Assembly (NCBI RefSeq): GCF_019396385.1
Contig: NZ_JAHKRN010000001.1
Span: forward strand, 342,344-406,343
DNA: 64,000 nt
Direction: 5' to 3'
Origin: Nonomuraea harbinensis
GTDB lineage: Bacteria; Actinomycetota; Actinomycetes; Streptosporangiales; Streptosporangiaceae
Shown: positions 16,081 to 24,782 of the stretch, piece after piece
Layout of the letters: every line of letters starts with the position of its first letter
How positions within the stretch are numbered: the first letter of the stretch is position 1
Program-made: the position numbers and the translations under genes
Notes under the pieces: generated by a model
Seen by the model: only the letters and a program-made list of their open reading frames with translations
What the model was told of the DNA's origin: nothing
Database searches by the model: none

Positions 16081-16229
16081 CCGGCCCACGGACCTGCGCA
16101 GTTTGTCCTGCCAGCTCGGCTTATCCCAGGCCGAACTTCCGCCTCAGCCAATAGGCTCTCGGCAAGCTGGGAGACGCCTCAGTGCCGTCCACGCAGCACG
16201 TGGAAGCCGCATCTTCGTAGGCAGGCTGT

Positions 16230-17114
16230 TCAACGAAGGTAGGGGCTGCGTTCGCCATTCTTCGCAGGGCTCCGGTTCGGCGATGAAGCCGGCCACGCAA
16301 CGTCGTCGATCGCGAGCCACGGCGCGGTGGCCACGGCCGTGGGCGTGAGCCCGGCGAACGTCTTGACCTCACGGTGGAGGTGGGATTGGTCGACATAGCC
16401 GCTCTCGGCGGCGACGCCGGCGGCGGCGTTACCCGCTGCGAGAAGGTGGGCGGCGTGGTCGAAGCGCACCAGTTGGGCGGCGCGTTTGGGGCTGATGCCG
16501 AGCTGGGACCGGAATCGGGACCACAGGCGTTTGCGGCTCCAGCCGACCTCGTCCGCCAGGCCGTCGACTCGCACCCGCCCCCGGCTGGTGAGCGTCCGCC
16601 GCCAGGTGTAGGCGACTTCCGGATGAACCGGCGGGCGGGCGCGCAGCCGCCGGCCGAGGACATCCGCCACGATCGTGAACCGTTCGTCCCATGACGCAGC
16701 GGCGCGCAGCCTGTCCTCGGCTTGCTCGGCGTCGCGACCCCAGACATCCTCAAGGGCTGCCAGCGTCCCGGTGAGCTCGATCGATGCGCCGAACACCGCG
16801 GCCGCCGCCACCGGCTCGAACCGGATCTGGAGGCACTGTCCGACCCCTCGGCCGGTTGCTCGAAAATCGCCTGGGAGGAGCCCGACGACGACACTGCCGC
16901 GCTCGCGTCGGCCGTGGATGTCGTAGACGATGCCTTCTCCGTCGCTCAGATCGACGAGCAAGGTGACAGACGGGTGCGCGACCATGGCGATGTCGACGGG
17001 TGCGGGGGAACGGTGACAGAACCCGGCCATGCTGATCCCCGGCAGCCGACCGGATGAGCGCGGGACGGCGACCTCCACCTGCGCCCAGTCGGGTGGTGCC
17101 CCTGTCGACAGCAC
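16230..17114 (-). CDS. AraC family transcriptional regulator
   Basis: 294 residues from the GTG at 17114. The N-terminal half is a cupin-like sensor (VTLLVDLSDGEGIVYDIHGRRERGSVVVGLLPG). The C-terminal double HTH is seen in VRVDGLADEVGWSRKRLWSRFRSQLGISPKRAAQLVRF and GVAAESGYVDQSHLHREVKTFAGLTP, the canonical AraC signature. It lies 37 bases downstream of the alpha/beta hydrolase on the same strand and probably regulates it. Confidence 0.9.
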   Translation of the reverse strand: MLSTGAPPDWAQVEVAVPRSSGRLPGISMAGFCHRSPAPVDIAMVAHPSVTLLVDLSDGEGIVYDIHGRRERGSVVVGLLPGDFRATGRGVGQCLQIRFEPVAAAAVFGASIELTGTLAALEDVWGRDAEQAEDRLRAAASWDERFTIVADVLGRRLRARPPVHPEVAYTWRRTLTSRGRVRVDGLADEVGWSRKRLWSRFRSQLGISPKRAAQLVRFDHAAHLLAAGNAAAGVAAESGYVDQSHLHREVKTFAGLTPTAVATAPWLAIDDVAWPASSPNRSPAKNGERSPYLR

Positions 17115-17151
17115 ACGACCACTCTAGGCGTCAGGGATCGCGGGCCTGGTG

Positions 17152-17961
17152 TCAGTGGCATGTTCCCGTGAAGCCCAGCAGCAGTTCGCTGGTCGTCTCA
17201 GGGGCTTCCAACATGGGTAGGTGCCCGACGCCGGGCAGCAGTTCGACCCGGGAGCTGGGCACCGCGTCGTACTGGTGCGCCGACGACGGCTCCCAGCGGG
17301 GGTCGGCGGCGCCGAAGATCACCATAACCGGTACCTGGAGGGCGGCCAGACGCTCGGGCACGCTTCGCTCAGCGATGTACGCGCTGTTTCGGCGCAGCGT
17401 CGTCCTGAACGCGCGGTAGGAGGTCCCGCGCAGTTCGGCGACCATGTCGTCCGGGATCTGCACCGGGCGAGCGGCCGTCGCGCTGAGCCCTCTGCGGATC
17501 ATCGCGTCCGAACGCCTCGACCACAACAAGGGGCCGAGAGGCGGGCCCAACAGGACCCGGAGGATGAACGGCTGCGGAAGCAGCGCATCGGGACTCGGGC
17601 CGGTGCTGATCAGCACGAGCGACCTCACCAGGTCGGGGCGCTGTTCTGCCAGCGCGGTGGCGACGTAGCCGCCGCTGGAGTGCCCCACCGCGGCGACGGG
17701 ACCAAGGCCGAGGCCGTCGAGCACGGCCGCCACCCGGACTGCTTGGTCGGGCACCTCGTACGACGGCGCGGGCGGGGACTGGCCGCAGCCTGGGAGGTCG
17801 ACCCGGATGAGGTGATGGTGGCCGGCGAGTTCCGGGACCATCGGGCTCCAGGAGGCGCCCGAAGCCCCCGATCCGTGGATGAGCAGCAGTGGCGGCGCCT
17901 GTCGCGGGCCGTTGTGGACCACGTGCATCCGATGCGAGCGCTCGAACTCGTACTTACTCAT
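17152..17961 (-). CDS. Alpha/beta-fold hydrolase
   Basis: About 269 residues from the ATG at 17961 (MSKYEFERSHRMH); further Met codons upstream lack ribosome sites. It contains the oxyanion region LLIHGSGASGASW, the nucleophile elbow VGHSSGG (Ser about 102), an Asp in IFGAADPRWEP and a His in GVGHLPMLEAPE. This is a typical esterase/haloperoxidase-like enzyme of unknown substrate. It is upstream of, and probably co-transcribed with, the AraC regulator. Confidence 0.88.
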   Translation of the reverse strand: MSKYEFERSHRMHVVHNGPRQAPPLLLIHGSGASGASWSPMVPELAGHHHLIRVDLPGCGQSPPAPSYEVPDQAVRVAAVLDGLGLGPVAAVGHSSGGYVATALAEQRPDLVRSLVLISTGPSPDALLPQPFILRVLLGPPLGPLLWSRRSDAMIRRGLSATAARPVQIPDDMVAELRGTSYRAFRTTLRRNSAYIAERSVPERLAALQVPVMVIFGAADPRWEPSSAHQYDAVPSSRVELLPGVGHLPMLEAPETTSELLLGFTGTCH

Positions 17962-18080
17962 GCATGGGACTATGCACAAACGCTAGACCATCAGTCTTGG
18001 ACGAATGTTCCCGCAGGCTCGACGACCGACGGACCAGCATGGGGCACGATCGATCAACCAGCACTGCGTGCCCGCGGGCA

Positions 18081-18165
18081 GGGCGCGTGGGGACGGTGGC
18101 GCGGATGCGTCGGTGTGTGGGGACGTTGCTGTCAGCGCTGTGTCACCGTAGCCATGGTCACCGGA
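18081..18165 (+). repeat. About 85-bp imperfect repeat, copy A
   Basis: Resembles 27641-27729, which lies 36 bases inside the left att of the AICE. Shared blocks include GATGCGTCGG, GGGGACGTTGCTGTCAG, GCTG(CT)GTCAC and CCATGGTCACC. Because copy B marks an element's inner end, copy A may be the inner end of another, now eroded, element. The rest of the gap 17962-18317 has no gene I can support. Confidence 0.7.
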
Positions 18166-18317
18166 TGACCAGCCACGGCGAGCGGCTGTTCGTCCTGGGC
18201 TGGGCTTGGGCGTTGCGCCGGCGTACGTAGGCGCCGATCGCTGTGTTCCGCTCGTCATGACTGCGGTGGTCGGTGCCGTTCAGCGCGGTGCGACTCGGCT
18301 CCGTCCCGGGTCGCACC

Positions 18318-19289
18318 TCAGTGGCATGCCGGCTGACGGTCGCCGTCGGCGCCGAAGGTCAGCAGGCGCTCGGCCAGGCGCTGGACGGCGGTCCGCAGTT
18401 CCCTCGGCGACACGATCGTGAACCGGAAGCCGAGCCCGGCGAGCATGGCGGCCATGCCGTCCAGGGACTCGGCCCGCATCCGCAGGAGGACTCCGTCCGG
18501 GGCCTCGGTGAGGGTGGCCACCGACGGCGGGACGCGGCGGGCGGCCTCGGCGAGGGGAACGTGCAGGACGACCTCGACGACGTGCGCGTACGGCACCTGG
18601 GCCAGCGACGCGGTCACCTGCCGCACCGGGTCGGACTCCTCGGGAATCTCGTAGGAGGCAGCCCCCGGCACGACGGTGGAGATCCGGTCGAGCCGAAAGG
18701 TGCGGGTCTCGCCGGACCAGTGGTCGTGACCGGTCACGTACCAGCGGCCGGAGTGGAAGACCAGGCCGTGGCCGTCCAGTTCGCGTTCGGTCTGGTCGCC
18801 CTTCCAGGAGCGGTAGCGCAGGGTGACCCGGCGGCGGTCGCGGATCGCGGCGGCCAGGGTCAGCACGGCCCGGCTCGCGGGTGTCGGCGCCGCACGTTCG
18901 GCGAGGGTGAAGCCCAAGGTCTCCTCCAGCGCGCTGACCTGTTCCCGTAGCGTGATCGGCAGCACCCGCCGGATCTTGGCCAGGGCGGCCTCGGTGGCCT
19001 CGGCGGCGAGGCCGAGGCGGCGTCCGGCGAGCAGGCCGAGAACCACGGCGGTGGCCTCGTCGTCGGTGAGCATCAGCGGGGGCAGCTTGTAGCCGGGCAT
19101 CAGGTGGTAGCCGCCGTAGCGGCCGCGCTCGGCGGTGACCGGGATACCCAGTTCGGCGAGCCGGGCGGCGTAGCGCCGGACGGTCCGCTCGTCCACACCG
19201 AGGCGCTGCGCCAGGTCGCGGCCGCCCAGCTCGTGGTGTGCCTGAAGCAGTTCGAGCATCGCCAGCATCCGGGTCGCCGGATATGACAC
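18318..19289 (-). CDS. Transcriptional regulator, HTH plus WYL domain (DeoR/YafY type)
   Basis: 323 residues from a GTG at 19289 after GAGGTGACC. The N-terminal winged helix reads LAQRLGVDERTVRRYAARLAELGIPVTAERGRYGGYHLMPGY. The WYL domain covers about residues 140-225 (RYRSWKGDQTERELDGHGLVFHSGRWYVTGHDHWSGETRTFRLDRI). A C-terminal extension follows. WYL domains sense small ligands or nucleic acid. It is divergent from an alpha/beta hydrolase, its likely target; the spacer holds an inverted repeat at 19303-19314. Confidence 0.9.
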   Translation of the reverse strand: MSYPATRMLAMLELLQAHHELGGRDLAQRLGVDERTVRRYAARLAELGIPVTAERGRYGGYHLMPGYKLPPLMLTDDEATAVVLGLLAGRRLGLAAEATEAALAKIRRVLPITLREQVSALEETLGFTLAERAAPTPASRAVLTLAAAIRDRRRVTLRYRSWKGDQTERELDGHGLVFHSGRWYVTGHDHWSGETRTFRLDRISTVVPGAASYEIPEESDPVRQVTASLAQVPYAHVVEVVLHVPLAEAARRVPPSVATLTEAPDGVLLRMRAESLDGMAAMLAGLGFRFTIVSPRELRTAVQRLAERLLTFGADGDRQPACH

Positions 19290-19302
19290 AGGTCACCTCT
19301 TA

Positions 19303-19314
19303 ATCCGGGCGGAT
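19303..19314. promoter_or_regulatory. Inverted repeat ATCCG-GG-CGGAT between WYL regulator and hydrolase
   Basis: A perfect 5-bp palindrome in the 80-bp divergent intergenic region, a plausible operator for the WYL regulator. Confidence 0.4.
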
Positions 19315-19369
19315 TCTGTCCGCTATCAGCTTTAGCGTAGCGACGTCGGCTCACTGGAAGGACGATGAG

Positions 19370-20077
19370 ATGGCGAACTACGTGCTGGTTCCCGGCTTCT
19401 GGCTCGGCGCCTGGGCCTGGGACGAGGTGGCGCAAGAGCTGCGCACCGCGGGACACCAGGTGCGGGCGGTCACCCTGACGGGGTTGGCGGAGCGGGCCGG
19501 GGAGCTGTCGCCGGAGGTCGGCGTGGAGACCCATGTCCTGGACATCCTCGCGGCGATGGACGGATGGGAGGAGGTGGTCCTGGTCGGGCACAGCGGGGCG
19601 AATGTCCCGGTGACCGCGGTCGCCGACCGGCATCCCGAGCGGCTCAGCCGGGTGGTCTATGTCGACACCGCGCCGCTGCCGTCCGGTGTGGCGGTGATCG
19701 ACTTCAATGACGAGGCCACGCAGAAGGCCTGGCGCGCTCAGGTCGGGGACGGCTGTGCGCTCGACGCGCCCGCCTTCGAAGAGGGAGAGCGGATGTTCGC
19801 CGGACTGACCCAGGAGTATTGGGCGCAGATCAGCGCGAAGGCGACGGCGGAGCCGTGGGGCGCGGTCACCCAGTCGGTTCAGCGGCCGGGGCGGCTCCCA
19901 GCGACGCCGAAGACCATGGTCGCCTCGACGATGCCGGCGGCGGTGATTCGCGAGCTGATCGCCTCGGGGAATCCGGCGTTCGCCGAGCTCGGCACACCCC
20001 AATGGACCTTCGTCGAGCTGCCGACCGGTCACTGGCCGATGTTCACGCGACCGGCGGACCTCGCCGCGTTGCTCTGA
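19370..20077 (+). CDS. Alpha/beta hydrolase, EstA/salicylate-esterase-like
   Basis: 235 residues, start ATG at 19370 after GGAAGGACG. It has FVLVPGFWLGAWAW-like opening residues (YVLVPGFWLGAWAWDEV), nucleophile VLVGHSGANVPV (Ser about 83) and catalytic His in LPTGHWPMFTRP near the end. This small alpha/beta hydrolase type is common in actinomycetes beside YafY/WYL regulators. Substrate unknown. Confidence 0.88.
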   Translation: MANYVLVPGFWLGAWAWDEVAQELRTAGHQVRAVTLTGLAERAGELSPEVGVETHVLDILAAMDGWEEVVLVGHSGANVPVTAVADRHPERLSRVVYVDTAPLPSGVAVIDFNDEATQKAWRAQVGDGCALDAPAFEEGERMFAGLTQEYWAQISAKATAEPWGAVTQSVQRPGRLPATPKTMVASTMPAAVIRELIASGNPAFAELGTPQWTFVELPTGHWPMFTRPADLAALL

Positions 20078-20399
20078 CAATCTCCTCGTTCACCTTCGTG
20101 AGAAGCCCTTACGTGGTGACGCGGACGAACCTCAGTGAAAAAGCGTCCCCAAAAGCCTGCTCGTTGGGCCGTCGGCCACATCGAGGCCATCTCCACGCCG
20201 ACAAGCAACTCAGCCACAGCGATCGCCACGATCGCGGGTGCGGCGTTGTTCGGCGGGCCGTCTCCTCATCATCCGAGACAAGCCCGGTCACCCTTGTCCA
20301 GCACCGCTTCCCGACCCGTCACCTCGGCGAAACCGTTCGTCAGAACAACTTGTTCGTTAGCATGGTTACAAACATGTTGGCGAGCAAGCTCGGGAGTTC
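20078..20399. other. Gene-free stretch
   Basis: About 320 bases of lower GC; no homology or ribosome-site-led frame recognised. Overlapping frames on both strands look random. Confidence 0.35.
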
Positions 20400-21041
20400 A
20401 TGGTGCTGACCGCCGATCTCGGGGAGATCGTCCAGAACCTGCGGGCGGTGGGTGCGGACATCAGCGACGTCGAGGTCAAGAAGGCGGAGGGTGGGCTGCC
20501 GAAGTCGTTGCGGGAGACACTGTCCGCGTTCGCCAACAGGAACGGCGGAGTGATCATCCTCGGCCTCGAAGAGGGCGCGGATTCAAGGCCACGGGATTGG
20601 CGGATCCCGCCCAGCCAAGGGCTCTTCCTCGCCCTCCTACGGCAAGGCGAAGACGAGCCCATGGACAATAGGTCCTATCGCGAGCACACCGGCGTCGACT
20701 CACGCGTCGCGACACTCGAGCTCCGGGATCTGGTCTCCCGCGAATTGATCCTTCCGGAAGGAACCGGCCGGTGGACGCGCTATCACCTGGCGGAGCATCG
20801 ATCCACACCGCACCCGCAGCGCGCCGACCGCCGGCAGACGATCCTCGACGCTCTGGGCCACGAAACACTCTCCCGTGCCGAACTGTCCTCGCGCACCGGT
20901 CTCGGAGACCAGATCGTCCGCAGATGGCTTCGCGTCCTACGTGAAGAGAACGTCATCGAGACCGTCGGTGGTAGCCATCGCAGTCCGAACGTCCGATACC
21001 GCCGCGCCCAGCAGGAACCGCTCTTCCCCCCACGCAGCTAA
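20400..21041 (+). pseudogene. AlbA_2 (Schlafen-like) DNA-binding protein with a large internal deletion
   Basis: The open frame encodes 213 residues. Residues 1-62 match the start of AlbA_2/AAA-4 regulators (EVKKAEGGLPKSLRETLSAFANRNGGVIILGLEEG). From about residue 90 the sequence (MDNRSYREHTGVDSRVATLELRDLVSRELILPEGTGRWTRYHLA, about 20661-20790) matches their extreme C-terminus, followed by a winged-helix tail. Full-length relatives are about 500-600 residues, so some 300 residues appear lost in frame at about 20600-20660. The product may be expressed but is probably not functional as in the family. Confidence 0.65.
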
Positions 21042-21051
21042 AGCGTCGACA

Positions 21052-21096
21052 CCGCGCTCCGCCTCGGCCTGCGCCGTGGGGAACTCCTCGGGATCA
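21052..21096 (+). pseudogene. 45-bp scrap of a tyrosine integrase
   Basis: The codons read ALRLGLRRGELLGIT, the catalytic-Arg block. At DNA level they match the integrase gene at about 40177-40221 with only a few differences (GGCCTGCGCCGTGGGGA is identical). The sequence on either side does not match. A relic of a further, third, element of the same family. Confidence 0.75.
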
Positions 21097-21140
21097 CAAA
21101 GCTGTCTGACTATATTGATTTACCACCCTATAAACCGATG

Positions 21141-21152
21141 TCAAGATATTGA
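21141..21152. promoter_or_regulatory. Near-palindrome TCAAGATATTGA upstream of the first serine protease
   Basis: Lies 63 bases before the protease start in an AT-rich promoter region, embedded in TGTCAAGATATTGATTG. A nearly identical site occurs at the same relative place before the paralogous protease (30391-30402). Likely operator. Confidence 0.6.
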
Positions 21153-21215
21153 TTGCCCCGTAAACACATGAAATATCGGAGGCATCCCCTCAAGTAAGAC
21201 ACAGAGGAGCATCCG

Positions 21216-22466
21216 GTGAAAATCCCCCCAATCACCGCACGCCTGGCAGTGGCGCTGGGAGTCGCCTTCGCCATGGTCGCAGTGGGCGCCGTCCAGGCCA
21301 CCGCGGCCCCCGCCGCCGTCAAGGACGCCGCCGACACCGGCGACACCGCCGAGGTCCCGGGCGGTTTCGCCTCCTGGAAGGATCTGGTGGCCACCCAGGA
21401 GAAGCTGGTCAAGGCCGCCGACCGCGTCACCGCCGCCGTCAAGACGCGGGGCGACACCGGGTTCGCCGGCATCGTCGCGGCGCCGGAGAACCGTGAACTG
21501 CGCGTCTACTGGAAGGGAGACACCCCCGAGCGCATCGACGACCTGGTCGGCCGACTGCGCCGGGACGTCCCGGTCAGTGTCCTGCCCGCGGCCTACTCGG
21601 CCCGGGAACTGGAGAGCGAGATGAACCGCCTGGTCCGCGCCTCCGGCGGCGCGATCACCTCGATCGCGCCGAACGTCGACGGCTCGGGCCTGACGGTCTC
21701 GGGCGCCGACCACGGCCTGACCCGCTCGAAGGTCGCCGGCTCGGCGGTGCCGGTCACCGTGGAGGCCGGCGTCACGCCGGCCCCGGCCAGCCGCTGGAAC
21801 GACGACGCACCCTGGCTGGGCGGCGCGGCCTGGCGCAACGCCGGCACCGGGCTCGGCTGCTCGACGGGCTTCGCCGTCACTCTCGGCGGGGTGAGCTGGA
21901 TGCTGTCCGCGGCCCACTGCGGTAGCGTCGGGCAGACGGCCACCGACCCGACCGGCCAGGTGATCGGCCCGATCGCCTACGCCAACACCAGCCGCGACGT
22001 GATGCTGATCCGCGCGAACACCGCCGGTCGTGTCTACAACAACGACCCCGCCGCCACACCCCAGGAGTTCAGCAACCCGGTCGTCGGCACCTCGGCCTCC
22101 TACGTGGGCATGTGGCTCTGCACCTCCGGCGCCTACTCGGGCACCGTCTGCCTCTGCCAGGTGAAGGCGATCAACGTCACGATCTTCGGTCCCAGAGACA
22201 CATTCCGTGGCCTGGTCCGCGTCGAGAGTCCGACGTACAAGAACGCGGCCGGCCAGGGCGACAGCGGCGGCCCGGTGGAGACTCCGGAACCGTCCGGCAT
22301 CATCCAGCAGTACGCGGTAGGGGTCATCTCCCTCATCGACACCAGTGCTCAGGTGCCCTGCACCGGCTACGTCGTCACCGGCCGGGTCTGCTCCTGGCGG
22401 CTGTACTACGCGCCGTGGAGCAACGCGACCTCCGCATTCCCGGGAATCGCCATCATGACCGGCTGA
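21216..22466 (+). CDS. Secreted chymotrypsin-like (S1) serine protease with pro-region
   Basis: 416 residues from a GTG at 21216 after GAGGAGCATCCG. Signal peptide: LAVALGVAFAMVAVGAVQATAA. A pro-region follows (about residues 40-190, with GFAGIVAAPENRELRVYWKG as in streptogrisin-type propeptides). The catalytic domain shows His in MLSAAHCGSVG, Asp in TSRDVMLIRA and Ser in GQGDSGGPVE. Multiple Cys pairs suit an extracellular enzyme. Its paralogue lies at 29053-30336. Both share the layout PAPASRWND/GRLND before the catalytic domain, and both have a palindrome upstream. Confidence 0.9.
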   Translation: MKIPPITARLAVALGVAFAMVAVGAVQATAAPAAVKDAADTGDTAEVPGGFASWKDLVATQEKLVKAADRVTAAVKTRGDTGFAGIVAAPENRELRVYWKGDTPERIDDLVGRLRRDVPVSVLPAAYSARELESEMNRLVRASGGAITSIAPNVDGSGLTVSGADHGLTRSKVAGSAVPVTVEAGVTPAPASRWNDDAPWLGGAAWRNAGTGLGCSTGFAVTLGGVSWMLSAAHCGSVGQTATDPTGQVIGPIAYANTSRDVMLIRANTAGRVYNNDPAATPQEFSNPVVGTSASYVGMWLCTSGAYSGTVCLCQVKAINVTIFGPRDTFRGLVRVESPTYKNAAGQGDSGGPVETPEPSGIIQQYAVGVISLIDTSAQVPCTGYVVTGRVCSWRLYYAPWSNATSAFPGIAIMTG

Positions 22467-22596
22467 CGCCTCGACCTGACGAGAGGCCGAACGGGTACGC
22501 GGGCGGGACCGAAGAACGCTCTTTGAAAACCGTCGGGTGTGGTGATGAGCAGGACAGGTGTGCCGATCGTCGTCGACGCCGCCCGTGCCCCGTTCG

Positions 22597-23067
22597 TCAC
22601 CGTTGTTCCTCCTTGGCTCGTCGGTGCGCGTCGCTGCCCTCTCGGTAGAAGAGGTAGCCCCCGTGGTGCAGTACGTCTCCGTCGAACGTCCCGTCCGCGC
22701 TGAATCCGGTGTCGTCGGCGTACTCGATCCGGGTCCCGGAGACCACATAGGAACCCGTGTAGGCGCTCTCCCGCTCTCCGCGGGCCTCGTCGTAGCGGCC
22801 GTTCGCGAGCAGCTCCTGGCGGATGTGCCCGTCGGCCGTCACCCACATTCCGACGTACGGGTGCGGTGACGCCTCTCCGTTCTCGTCCGGGCGTGTCCGT
22901 GGTGTCGCCGTGGCGGGTGACGGCGTCTCCTGCCGGCCGTGCTGCGCCGCGTTGTCAGGGCCTGCGAGTCTTTCGCTGTCCGGCCCCGCGGAGCACGCGG
23001 CGAGACCTCCGGCGAGGAACACGGCGACGCCCATGCAGCCGACCATGGTTTCGAGGCGGGTCTTCAC
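22597..23067 (-). CDS. Lipoprotein with Atu4866 domain
   Basis: 156 residues from a GTG at 23067, after GGGAGAACCTC and overlapping the stop of the XRE gene (GTGA). The lipobox GLAACS (Cys about 25) predicts a membrane-anchored lipoprotein. A low-complexity linker follows, then an Atu4866-like domain: VGMWVTADGHIRQELLANGR, YTGSYVVSGTRIEYADDTGFSADG, LHHGG. Function of the domain is unknown. The same domain ends the divergent amidohydrolase-like protein at 24021, so the locus carries two versions. Confidence 0.85.
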   Translation of the reverse strand: MKTRLETMVGCMGVAVFLAGGLAACSAGPDSERLAGPDNAAQHGRQETPSPATATPRTRPDENGEASPHPYVGMWVTADGHIRQELLANGRYDEARGERESAYTGSYVVSGTRIEYADDTGFSADGTFDGDVLHHGGYLFYREGSDAHRRAKEEQR

Positions 23068-23918
23068 GAGGTTCTCCCTCGCATATCGTCCCGGTCTCCG
23101 GAGCGAGTCACCGTCAGCGAGCCGAGCAGACGCAGCGCGTTCGCGGTCCGAGTGCCCTCCTGAGCGTGGTAGACGATCAACTGCTGCCCTGGAGCGGAGC
23201 GTACGTCGAAGGCCTGTAGCTGCAGGGTCAGCTCGCCGACATCGGGATGCAGCAGGACCTTCGCGGCGTCACTCTTGCCGCGTGCGTCCCGCCGCCGCCA
23301 GAGGTCGGCGAACTCGCGGCTGTTCTCCATGGCAGTCCGCAGCACCTCCTGGATCCTCGGGTCGTGCGGCCAGGCGCCTTCGAGGAAACGGAATCCCGCG
23401 ACCACATTGGCCGCGGCCTTCTCCCAGTCGATGTAGAACGAGCGAACCGACGGGTCGAGGAAAATCGTGAGCAGCAGGTTCGTGCCGGGTTGGAGGTGGT
23501 CGAAGACCGCGCGCCCCAGCGTGTTCGCGGCCAGGACGTCGTAGGCCCGTCCCAGGAGCAGGGCCGGCGTGCGGTCCCACAGCTCGGCCAATGCCAGCAA
23601 CTGGGGGGCCGCCTGCTCGATGCTGCCCTGCCGGCGTGGGGGCGGGATCACCCCCCCGATCCGGTACAGGTGCAGCCGGCCGTCGTCGTCCAGCAGCAGC
23701 GCGTCACTCAGCGCGTCCAGGACCTGCGGCGATGGCCGCCGCTCACGCCCCTGCTCCAGCCGCAGGTAGTAGTCCACGCTGATGCGGGCCAGCATCGCGA
23801 CCTCTTCGCGGCGCAGGCCGGGGACGCGCCGCCGCCCGTCCTCGGGCAGACCGACATCGGGCGGCGCCACCTGCGCGCGCCGGGCCTGTAGGTAGTCACC
23901 CAGTCTTGAGGTTGTCAT
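23064..23918 (-). CDS. XRE family regulator with MmyB-like ligand-binding domain
   Basis: 284 residues. The N-terminal HTH reads LPEDGRRRVPGLRREEVAMLARISVDYYLRLEQGRERRPSPQVLDALSDAL, the classic actinobacterial MmyB arrangement. The C-terminal PAS-like MmyB domain shows WDRTPALLLGRAYDVLAANTLGRAVF and later LHPDVGELTLQLQAFDVRSAPGQQLIVYHAQEGTRTANALRLLGSL. It is translationally coupled to the lipoprotein and divergent from the amidohydrolase pair, which it probably controls. Confidence 0.9.
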   Translation of the reverse strand: MTTSRLGDYLQARRAQVAPPDVGLPEDGRRRVPGLRREEVAMLARISVDYYLRLEQGRERRPSPQVLDALSDALLLDDDGRLHLYRIGGVIPPPRRQGSIEQAAPQLLALAELWDRTPALLLGRAYDVLAANTLGRAVFDHLQPGTNLLLTIFLDPSVRSFYIDWEKAAANVVAGFRFLEGAWPHDPRIQEVLRTAMENSREFADLWRRRDARGKSDAAKVLLHPDVGELTLQLQAFDVRSAPGQQLIVYHAQEGTRTANALRLLGSLTVTRSGDRDDMRGRTS

Positions 23919-24020
23919 GCCGACCAGGCTAGTTTTCCCCGCGGCCGGGAGCCTGGTCCCAGTGCACCCAGGACGAACACGGCCTTCTCCCCAGACCAGG
24001 CCCTGTCAACAATCAAACGC

Positions 24021-24782
24021 ATGACCGAAATCTTCACTTCCGCTGACCTTGACGCCGTCCTCACGGGCGCCGCTCGTCCACTGCTGCTGACCGATGCCAC
24101 CGTGCACACCCTCAACCCGGTCATCGGGACCATGGAGCACGCCGACGTGCTGATCGGCGCGGGACTCGTCGTCGGCGTCGGCCCGGGCATCATCACCGCC
24201 GCCGAAGACGACGACGCCGTGGTGATCCGTGCCACGGGTACCACGATCATCCCCGCCGTCCTGGACATCAGCGCCATGCTCGCGTACGCCCCGCACCCAG
24301 AGGGTCCGGGCACAGCGGGTCCGGGCACGCTCACCCCGGGTGTCCCGGCGCACCTCGCCGTCCTGGACGACGCCGACGCGCCGGACCTGCCCACGGCGCT
24401 GCGTACCTCGCTGACCGATCCGGGGCGGCTGCGCGCGGTCCTGCGTGACGGCGTGCCGATCGCATGGGGCGGGACCGTGCTCGCCCCGTCGTCGCGGCAC
24501 CCCGCGACGACGGACGCCGACGGAGGCGTCGCGGGCCGCGTCGACCCGGACCGGGTCGGCGTCTGGATCGACACCGAGGACTTCCTGCACCAGGAGCTGA
24601 CCGCCGACGGCCGCTACGACGAGACCCGCGGCGGACGCGCGCACGCGTACCAAGGCCGCTACTGGATCGACGGCGACCGCATCGACTATCTCGACGACCT
24701 CGGATTCTGGGCCTTCGGCCAATTCGACGGGGACACCCTGCACCACGCCGGCTACACGATGCGCCGTAAGGACGTCCGATGA
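24021..24782 (+). CDS. Barrel-less amidohydrolase-like protein fused to an Atu4866 domain
   Basis: 253 residues. The first 65 residues match the N-terminal beta-sandwich of amidohydrolases (LLLTDATVHTLNPVIGTMEHADVLIGAG). Residues about 95-150 match the C-terminal sandwich (GTLTPGVPAHLAVLDDAD, VLRDGVPIAWGG). The TIM barrel with all metal ligands is absent. The last 80 residues form an Atu4866 domain (VGVWIDTEDFLHQELTADGR, LDDLGFWAFGQFDG, LHHAGY). The stop overlaps the next start (ATGA). It could be a partner or regulatory subunit of the complete amidohydrolase that follows. Confidence 0.7.
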   Translation: MTEIFTSADLDAVLTGAARPLLLTDATVHTLNPVIGTMEHADVLIGAGLVVGVGPGIITAAEDDDAVVIRATGTTIIPAVLDISAMLAYAPHPEGPGTAGPGTLTPGVPAHLAVLDDADAPDLPTALRTSLTDPGRLRAVLRDGVPIAWGGTVLAPSSRHPATTDADGGVAGRVDPDRVGVWIDTEDFLHQELTADGRYDETRGGRAHAYQGRYWIDGDRIDYLDDLGFWAFGQFDGDTLHHAGYTMRRKDVR

